Of a stretch of 10,483 bases of DNA, positions 6,197-10,483 are shown piece by piece (positions within the stretch are counted from its first letter, which is position 1; each line of letters starts with the position of its first letter). The DNA lies in assembly GCA_030151925.1 (NCBI GenBank), contig JASLCY010000039.1:1-10483 (forward strand). The letters run 5' to 3'. The stretch comes from Oligoflexus sp. GTDB lineage: Bacteria; Bdellovibrionota_B; Oligoflexia; Oligoflexales; Oligoflexaceae. The notes beneath the pieces were generated by a model. The model worked only from the letters and a program-made list of their open reading frames with translations. It made no database searches and was not told the DNA's origin. The translations under genes and the position numbers were made by a program.

Positions 6197-7318
6197 GTGG
6201 CAGCATCCCCCACTTCCGCTCAGCTTCCTTCCCATGTCTACGCCGTGATCCTCGCAGGCGGGAACGGAACGCGCTTCTGGCCAAAATCACGGCAAAAACG
6301 CCCTAAGCAGCTGTGCACGATCGGCGACAGCGATTCCACCATGATCGAGCTGACCCTTCGCCGCCTCGATGGAATGATCCCCGTCGAGCGCCGCGTGATC
6401 GTTACGCACGTCAATCAATTGGAAGCGACGAGAGCGCAGACGCAAGGCCTCTGCGGCCATTACCTGGCCGAACCCTCGGCGAAGAATACGGCGAACGCCC
6501 TGATCCTCGCGACGCTCGAAATCGAGCGCCTGGCGCAGGAACAGGGCCAGGCGAATCCCATCATCCTCTCGTTGCATGCGGACGCCTTGATCAAACGCAT
6601 CGACGTCTTCAATCAGACCGTGAGGGCGATGGTCGAATCCGCCGGCCAGGGTCACATCACCTTGCTCGGCATCACGCCCGAACACCCGGAAACGGGTTAC
6701 GGCTACATCGAAAAGGGCCAGTCGATCCCAGGCCTGAGCGCGACCTTCAAGGTCGACAGCTTCCGCGAGAAACCGGATGCCGAACTCGCCAAGCAGTATA
6801 TCGCGACCAAACGCTTTCTCTGGAACTCGGGCATCTTCTGCTGGCAGGTTCCGGTCATCATCGGCGAGCTGCGCAGTTTCCTGCCGCGTTCGCTCGCGTC
6901 CCTGAGCTCCCTGCTCGGCACGGCGAAGAGTTTCAACGCTCTGCCCTACGCGGATCTGCAGGCGACCTACAACGCCCTCGATTCGATCGCTATCGACCCG
7001 GCCGTGCTCGAGAAGAGCCGCAAGGTGGCGGTCGTGGAAGCCGATATCGGCTGGAAGGATGTGGGAAGCTGGGACGCGCTCGCTCAGAGCTTCGCGACTG
7101 ACGCCGACGGCAACCTCGCTTATGGCGATGCGGTGATCCTCGATTCGAAGAACGTGACGATCGACAGCGATGCGAAAGTCGTGGCTGCGATCGGCGTGAA
7201 GGATCTCGTGATCGTGTGTTCGGAAGGTTCGATACTCGTATGCCCGACCAGCCGCGCCCAGGACGTGAAGCACGTCGTGGAAGAGCTGAAGAAACGCGGA
7301 CGGAATGATCTGATCTAG
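6197..7318 (+). CDS. manC: Mannose-1-phosphate guanylyltransferase
   Basis: Joins mannose 1-phosphate and GTP to make GDP-mannose, the donor for mannose, fucose or rhamnose units in O-antigen, capsule or exopolysaccharide; cytoplasmic. The product has 373 residues, the size of single-function enzymes without the C-terminal isomerase domain of bifunctional ManC/AlgA. Motifs in order: LAGGNGTRFWPKSRQKRPKQ (19-38), the nucleotidyltransferase signature; EPSAKNTA (92-99); HADALI (127-132) where the family usually has PADHxI, with the metal-ligand Asp kept; PETGYGYIE (164-172); FREKPD (189-194); WNSGIF (209-214); DIGWKDVGSW (283-292). The start is GTG with AGGAG six bases upstream. It follows the 439-residue gene by 9 bases and ends at a strong terminator. 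No other sugar-nucleotide or glycosyltransferase genes lie nearby, so it probably serves a pathway encoded elsewhere. The symbol follows common use for the enzyme. Confidence 0.93.
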   Translation: MAASPTSAQLPSHVYAVILAGGNGTRFWPKSRQKRPKQLCTIGDSDSTMIELTLRRLDGMIPVERRVIVTHVNQLEATRAQTQGLCGHYLAEPSAKNTANALILATLEIERLAQEQGQANPIILSLHADALIKRIDVFNQTVRAMVESAGQGHITLLGITPEHPETGYGYIEKGQSIPGLSATFKVDSFREKPDAELAKQYIATKRFLWNSGIFCWQVPVIIGELRSFLPRSLASLSSLLGTAKSFNALPYADLQATYNALDSIAIDPAVLEKSRKVAVVEADIGWKDVGSWDALAQSFATDADGNLAYGDAVILDSKNVTIDSDAKVVAAIGVKDLVIVCSEGSILVCPTSRAQDVKHVVEELKKRGRNDLI

Positions 7319-7331
7319 TCGTCTGGAATTG

Positions 7332-7363
7332 AAAAAGGGCCTGGAATACCAGGCCCTTTTTTT
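7332..7363. terminator. Bidirectional intrinsic terminator
   Basis: A perfect 13-base-pair stem, AAAAAGGGCCTGG (7332-7344) and CCAGGCCCTTTTT (7349-7361), closes on the four-base loop AATA. On the plus strand seven T follow the GC-rich part (7357-7363); on the minus strand the stem itself supplies five T. It lies 13 bases after the manC stop and 19 bases beyond the bamB-like stop, so it can end both convergent transcripts. Confidence 0.95.
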
Positions 7364-7382
7364 ATTGTTTTCTCTGATCCCC

Positions 7383-8510
7383 TCAGAGGATCTTATACGA
7401 ATAAATCACATGCAGTCCGGTCGAGAAGTAGATCTCGTCATCCAGCACGAAGGGCTGTTTGGTGAGGGCGCCTTGCAGATCGTCGTGCCAGAGCAGTTGA
7501 CCGCCGGCCAGAGTCACGGCCGCGATGCGTCCCTGGCTGCCGCCGACGAAAATCGCTTTTTCACCGATCGTGAGGGATTTGATCGACTCGCCGAGCTTCG
7601 TCTTCCAGAGCTGGCGACCGTTGCTCGCCTGGATCGCGAGGAGCTCGCCGTTCATGCAGGCGACGTAGTACGTCCCATCGCGATAAGCGGAGGTCGTGAT
7701 GCTGCTGGTCGGGACTTCCCACAGCGTGCCGTTCGGCTTCGTCTGGATATCCAGGCCGAAGATGAGCCCATCATAGCGGGTGACGTAGAGCTGGTTATTG
7801 CCGACCGCGATCTCGCCGACGATGTCCTTGAAGCGGAAATCATCCTTGCCCGGGCGCAGGCGCCAGTTCTCTTTGCCGTTCGCGATATGGATGGAGCGGA
7901 TATCGCCTTCCACGGTGCCGATGAAGACTTCGTTGCCGACGACCTGCGGCGCGGCTCCCGTCCTGACGAGAAGATTGGGTGAGCTCGCGGCGTCATAGGC
8001 CCAGAGCGTCTGCCCGGTCTGGAAGTCGATGGAGTAGAGCTTCTGGTCGACCGTATAGGCGATCAGCGAAGTGCCGGAGAGGACGAAGTGAGTGGCGACG
8101 AACTGCGTGAGATGCGCTTCCCACACCAGTTTGCCGGTCGTCACATCGAGCTTGACGATGCGGCCATCACGAAGGCCGAGCAAAGCGTAGCTGCCGAAGA
8201 TATCAACCGGCGAGACGAGGTCGGAACCCGCATCGTAGAACCAGAGGTTGTGCTTCTTCTTCAGGTCGTACGCCGTGATCCAATGATCGCGGTAGGTGCC
8301 GACGATGGTCTGCGTGGCGAGAGCCCAGCCCGCTTCGTCGATCGCGCCCAGCGGTTTGAGTTTATCGACGTCGTCGTCGAACTTGATCATGCCGGTGCGG
8401 AAAGGGCGGCAGCCCTCGCCGTTTTCGTCACAGGGCTGGGGCTGCACCGACGTCGCGCAGGAAGTATTCAAAAGAGCGGCGAAAGCCACGAGCCACAGGA
8501 ATTTTTTCAC
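7383..8510 (-). CDS. bamB: BamB-like outer-membrane assembly lipoprotein (PQQ-type beta-propeller)
   Basis: BamB is a lipoprotein of the BAM complex that helps fold and insert outer-membrane proteins; it faces the periplasm. The product has 375 residues (E. coli BamB 392). The N-terminus MKKFLWLVAFAALLNTSC is a lipoprotein signal with Cys18 as likely lipidated residue, but Asn at -3 is atypical of a lipobox. Propeller repeats of the form 'G-x-hydrophobic...D-x-x-T/N-G-x-x-x-W' recur at about 75-92, 116-132, 156-172, 202-218, 248-265, 288-304 and 327-343, giving at least seven recognisable blades. The start is GTG at 8508-8510 with AGGA six bases upstream; no ATG serves. It lies 15 bases after the yfgM-like gene, and the same pair occurs in Gammaproteobacteria, which supports BamB over other PQQ-propeller proteins. 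The symbol rests on fold, lipoprotein signal and context rather than on a unique motif. Confidence 0.82.
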   Translation of the reverse strand: MKKFLWLVAFAALLNTSCATSVQPQPCDENGEGCRPFRTGMIKFDDDVDKLKPLGAIDEAGWALATQTIVGTYRDHWITAYDLKKKHNLWFYDAGSDLVSPVDIFGSYALLGLRDGRIVKLDVTTGKLVWEAHLTQFVATHFVLSGTSLIAYTVDQKLYSIDFQTGQTLWAYDAASSPNLLVRTGAAPQVVGNEVFIGTVEGDIRSIHIANGKENWRLRPGKDDFRFKDIVGEIAVGNNQLYVTRYDGLIFGLDIQTKPNGTLWEVPTSSITTSAYRDGTYYVACMNGELLAIQASNGRQLWKTKLGESIKSLTIGEKAIFVGGSQGRIAAVTLAGGQLLWHDDLQGALTKQPFVLDDEIYFSTGLHVIYSYKIL

Positions 8511-8525
8511 GGGAAATCCTAAATC

Positions 8526-9335
8526 TTAGCCTGGAATCAGAGCGAGGAGCCCACGGGCGCGCTCGGCTTCTGGGGTCGTGCCGTGATCGGCGATCAACTT
8601 CTCGAGCGTGGCCTTCGCGCTCGGGAAATCCTTCTTCAGATATTGCGCCTGGGCCTTCGCGAGCTGGGCGTGCGCCTTGAGCTCCGGTCCCGCGACTTTC
8701 TCGAGTTGGTCCGCGTATTTCACGGCCGCATCGAAATCGCCCTTATCTTCCACGATGGAGATGAGGAGCAGGAGGCCTTGCATTTGGACGACGTCTTCTT
8801 TCTTCGCGTCCGCCACGATCTTCTCCAGCTCGGAGCGCGCGCCGTCGAGATCGTTGTTGTCCGCGAGGTAGGAAGCGTGCTTGAGGCCGGCGAGCAGGCC
8901 TTCGGGCGCTTTGGGATTGGCCTTGTAGAAGGCTTCGTACTTCTCGGCCGAACCCTTGTTGTCCGCTTTGAGGGCGTGGATCTTATCGTTCAGAGCCTTG
9001 ATTTCGGGCGTTTCGACCGGCGGTTGGCCGGGGACAGCCGAAGGGTTCTTCGCCACCAGCTCCTGGCGTTGTTTTTCGAGCGCTTCGCGGGCATCGACGT
9101 AGGACTTCATCTCGGCTTCATACACGCGATCGATTTCCGAAATCGCGTCCTGGCGTTTTTCCTCTTTCGCGTCGCTGATCTTATCGAACACGAAACCGCC
9201 GACGAGCAAGGCGATGATGATGCCGCCGCCGATGAACCAAGGCTTAGGGTTGCGAGCCAAACGGTCGACGACGCTCATAGCCTGGACCTGGAAGGCATCG
9301 GGCGCATCGAGGGTTTTGCTTCTATTGCTTGCCAT
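8526..9335 (-). CDS. YfgM-like membrane-anchored tetratricopeptide protein
   Basis: YfgM-type proteins have one inner-membrane helix and a periplasmic TPR domain; in E. coli YfgM works with the SecYEG/PpiD periplasmic chaperone network. Here 269 residues run from the ATG at 9335. A cytoplasmic segment of about 30 residues precedes a membrane helix at about 33-50 (FIGGGIIIALLVGGFVF). A charged, probably coiled-coil stretch follows (52-98), then a Pro-rich break (100-110) and TPR-like helices at about 143-180, 187-215 and 222-253, with the TPR pattern A-x-x-x-L-x-K-x-I. It is longer than E. coli YfgM (206), mainly through the charged insert. The frame opens at an ATG at 9356, but GAGGA five bases before 9335 favours the shorter form. 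It is the promoter-proximal gene of the pair with bamB. The family assignment rests on architecture and gene order. Confidence 0.78.
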   Translation of the reverse strand: MASNRSKTLDAPDAFQVQAMSVVDRLARNPKPWFIGGGIIIALLVGGFVFDKISDAKEEKRQDAISEIDRVYEAEMKSYVDAREALEKQRQELVAKNPSAVPGQPPVETPEIKALNDKIHALKADNKGSAEKYEAFYKANPKAPEGLLAGLKHASYLADNNDLDGARSELEKIVADAKKEDVVQMQGLLLLISIVEDKGDFDAAVKYADQLEKVAGPELKAHAQLAKAQAQYLKKDFPSAKATLEKLIADHGTTPEAERARGLLALIPG

Positions 9336-9339
9336 AGTG

Positions 9340-9344
9340 TCCTC
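9340..9344 (-). promoter_or_regulatory. Ribosome binding site that decides the yfgM-like start
   Basis: GAGGA on the minus strand ends four bases before the ATG at 9335. The alternative in-frame ATG at 9356 is preceded by an AT-rich stretch with no Shine-Dalgarno match. Confidence 0.55.
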
Positions 9345-9355
9345 ATTTTCCGTCA

Positions 9356-9384
9356 TATTTACGCATAAAAGCGCGATGTTGCAA
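9356..9384 (-). promoter_or_regulatory. Weak candidate promoter for yfgM-bamB
   Basis: Read on the minus strand, TTGCAA (9379-9384) is followed after 17 bases by TAAATA (9356-9361). The -35 is fair and the -10 is poor. If used, the transcript would start inside the 9335-9356 region and exclude the upstream ATG, in agreement with the chosen start. This is a suggestion from spacing only. Confidence 0.25.
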
Positions 9385-9389
9385 TCTGT

Positions 9390-9399
9390 GATACTATAG
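9390..9399 (+). promoter_or_regulatory. Candidate extended -10 for the GspE-N gene
   Basis: TG-T-GATACT (9387-9395) resembles an extended -10 element, 66 bases ahead of the GTG start at 9461. No good -35 is visible. The core ATACTATAG is identical to the one at 4812-4820, upstream of another plus-strand gene. Confidence 0.35.
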
Positions 9400-9426
9400 A
9401 TCTGCGAGGTCTTTGCCTAGGGCTTT

Positions 9427-9450
9427 ATGGAAGGGCGATTGGCCCTTTAA
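9427..9450 (+). other. Possible seven-codon leader ORF with hairpin ahead of the GspE-N gene
   Basis: ATG at 9427 opens a frame encoding MEGRLAL and ending at TAA 9448-9450, inside the AAGGAG binding site (9449-9454) of the next gene. AGGG stands four bases before this ATG. The same stretch holds AAGGGC (9431-9436) and GCCCTT (9442-9447), a perfect six-pair stem with a five-base loop ending two bases before the binding site. AGGGC at 9419-9423 could pair with the same GCCCT instead. Translation of the mini-ORF would open the hairpin. All of this is inference from a short sequence. Confidence 0.3.
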
Positions 9451-9454
9451 GGAG
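9449..9454 (+). promoter_or_regulatory. Ribosome binding site for the GTG-started GspE-N gene
   Basis: AAGGAG stands six bases before the GTG at 9461, a near-perfect match and spacing. It is the main support for the GTG start. Confidence 0.75.
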
Positions 9455-9460
9455 AAGAGC

Positions 9461-10483
9461 GTGGGTGCGTCCGGACTAGGTTCGTTATTGGTTAAAGAAG
9501 GCTTTCTTACCGAGCAGGATAGACTCACAATCACTAAGACTTGTGGTCAAGGAAGCTGGGCGTTCGCCAAAAGCATCCTGGCGATAGGCCTGCTCGATGA
9601 AGACGAACTAGCCGCTTTCTTTGCCGAAAGGACGCGTTATCAAATCGCTCCCAAAAACTTCCTGAGCCACCTCGATCAGTCCGCTGTTCAGTCGGTGGAC
9701 AAGCGCCTCGTCTCCAAACTCGAAGTCATCCCCCTCAAAAGGGATCCTGGCAAAATTACCGTAGGTGTCGTTGACCCCCTCGACCGCAGTACTTTAAAGC
9801 AGCTCGAATTCTTCACCGGGCTGGAAGTGAACCCGGTGGTGGTCCCCCTCTCGCAGCTTTACGAGGGGCTGAGCAAGATCGATCCGAGCTTCAAGATGCA
9901 GACCGCGGCTCTCGGCCGCTTCCTCAAGAACCATGCGCAGTCCGCGTGGATCAGGCAGAAACTCGATGCCCCCGAAAACGCGAATCTCGGCGGCACGGGC
10001 TCCCTGCCTTCCGATAGCGGCGTGGAAGAGGTCTACGACGATATTCCCGAGATCGAAGAGATCGAGGAGATCGATGACAACGACGGCCTGGGCGCGGAGA
10101 TGGAAGCGGGATCGTCCGAGGATTTTGCCGGAGACGGGGCGAGCGACGCGGCGCACGATCCTTTCGCAGGCGCCCGGTCCGAGGATCTTGCGGGTGAGGT
10201 CACCGACCTCGACCTGGACGCTCCCGAACCGCAGCTGACCGACCTCGACCTGGATGCCCCCGAGCCGCAGCTGACCGATCTCGACCTGGATGCCGCGGAA
10301 GCGAAGGACACCGCCCTCGAAGCGGATTTCGCGGAGGCGGAGGCGAGCGACCTCGAGGACTTCAACGCCTCTTCGCTCGAAGACGAAATCAATATCGACG
10401 AGGAAGACGAGCCGAAGAACGCGCGGGATACGGGCGCGCTCGAATCATTCGAGGAAGAGCCGGCCTCGAGCTTCGGTTTTGAG
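9461..10483 (+). CDS. GspE/MshE N-terminal-domain protein with acidic repeat region, 3' end beyond the window
   Basis: I translated 341 codons from the GTG at 9461 with no stop before the right edge. Residues about 1-150 match the N-terminal domain of type II secretion/type IV pilus ATPases (T2SSE_N, MshEN-like). Landmarks are GSLLVKEGFLTEQD near the start, then SILAIGLLDEDELAAFFAE, then KLEVIPLKRDPGKITVGVVD and a strand-helix end, LEVNPVVVPLSQLYEGL. In some MshE-type ATPases this domain binds cyclic di-GMP; the key residues cannot be judged here. No Walker ATPase domain appears in the next ~190 residues. The chain instead becomes very acidic and low in complexity, with IEEIEEID and a 12-residue tandem repeat, TDLDLDAPEPQL, at about 248-283. 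The protein may be a regulator or scaffold carrying this domain rather than a GspE ATPase. The first ~340 bases use more TTA, CTA, ATA and AGA codons than the rest. Confidence 0.8.
   Translation, partial: MGASGLGSLLVKEGFLTEQDRLTITKTCGQGSWAFAKSILAIGLLDEDELAAFFAERTRYQIAPKNFLSHLDQSAVQSVDKRLVSKLEVIPLKRDPGKITVGVVDPLDRSTLKQLEFFTGLEVNPVVVPLSQLYEGLSKIDPSFKMQTAALGRFLKNHAQSAWIRQKLDAPENANLGGTGSLPSDSGVEEVYDDIPEIEEIEEIDDNDGLGAEMEAGSSEDFAGDGASDAAHDPFAGARSEDLAGEVTDLDLDAPEPQLTDLDLDAPEPQLTDLDLDAAEAKDTALEADFAEAEASDLEDFNASSLEDEINIDEEDEPKNARDTGALESFEEEPASSFGFE
10202..10309 (+). repeat. Three tandem 36-base units coding an acidic 12-residue repeat
   Basis: Units lie at 10202-10237, 10238-10273 and 10274-10309. 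The first two encode the same 12 residues, TDLDLDAPEPQL, with only synonymous changes (GAC/GAT, GCT/GCC, GAA/GAG). The third keeps TDLDLDA and then diverges to AEAKD. Near-identity of the DNA suggests recent duplication by slippage or unequal exchange. Confidence 0.9.

Noticed and set aside
6287..7273. A 328-codon open frame on the minus strand opposite manC
   Set aside because: The opposite strand encodes every motif of mannose-1-phosphate guanylyltransferase; this frame has no domain signature.
8583..9368. A 261-codon open frame on the plus strand opposite the yfgM-like gene
   Set aside because: The minus-strand product has a membrane helix and TPR pattern with a good binding site; the plus-strand product is Leu/Arg/Val-rich without structure.
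10202..10309. Possible CRISPR-like array because of regular 36-base units
   Set aside because: The units are directly adjacent with no spacers, keep the reading frame and differ by synonymous changes, so this is a coding tandem repeat.
10033..10392. A Ser/Arg-rich repeat protein on the minus strand at the right edge
   Set aside because: Its repeats are the complement of the acidic 36-base repeats of the plus-strand gene, which has a real domain and a strong start site.

Overview
The window reads as a chromosomal housekeeping segment of a Gram-negative, GC-rich bacterium. The outer-membrane assembly lipoprotein BamB, lipoprotein-type and Sec-type signal sequences, and a lytic transglycosylase all point to a diderm. 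A PilZ domain and a GspE/MshE N-terminal domain joined to a long acidic repeat region are common in former 'deltaproteobacterial' lineages (Myxococcota, Bdellovibrionota). That placement is an inference from gene content, not from a phylogenetic marker. No tRNA, rRNA, CRISPR array, transposase or phage gene is visible.

Layout. Positions 1-1388 (minus strand): mltG (septum-forming endolytic transglycosylase) followed by a PilZ-domain gene that runs off the left edge. Positions 1389-1572: divergent intergenic region with a good sigma70-type promoter for the plus strand. Positions 1573-3749 (plus): rnc (RNase III, TTG start) and der (double-GTPase ribosome assembly factor), joined by an ATGA overlap. 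Positions 3750-4750 (minus): a secreted protein of unknown family followed by a truncated haemoglobin whose stop codon abuts the der stop codon. Positions 4751-4867: divergent intergenic region with overlapping -10-like elements. Positions 4868-7318 (plus): a membrane-anchored or secreted protein of unknown family with a GspG-like stretch, then a mannose-1-phosphate guanylyltransferase 9 bases downstream. A strong bidirectional terminator at 7332-7363 separates this pair from the minus-strand pair yfgM-like/bamB-like (7383-9335). Positions 9336-9460: intergenic. From 9461 to the right edge (plus) runs an open reading frame with no stop codon in the window, encoding a GspE/MshE N-terminal domain and an acidic tail with a 12-residue repeat.

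How the genes fit together. Three themes recur: envelope construction (MltG, YfgM/BamB-like, GDP-mannose synthesis), RNA and ribosome maturation (RNase III, Der), and second-messenger or motility-type domains at the two edges (PilZ; GspE N-terminal domain). In Gammaproteobacteria yfgM, bamB and der lie side by side. Here all three occur within 7 kb, but der has moved into an operon with rnc and lies on the opposite strand. I did not find a complete undescribed system. The least explained parts are the 439-residue protein ahead of manC, the secreted protein paired with the globin, and the repeat-bearing protein at the right edge with its unusual leader.
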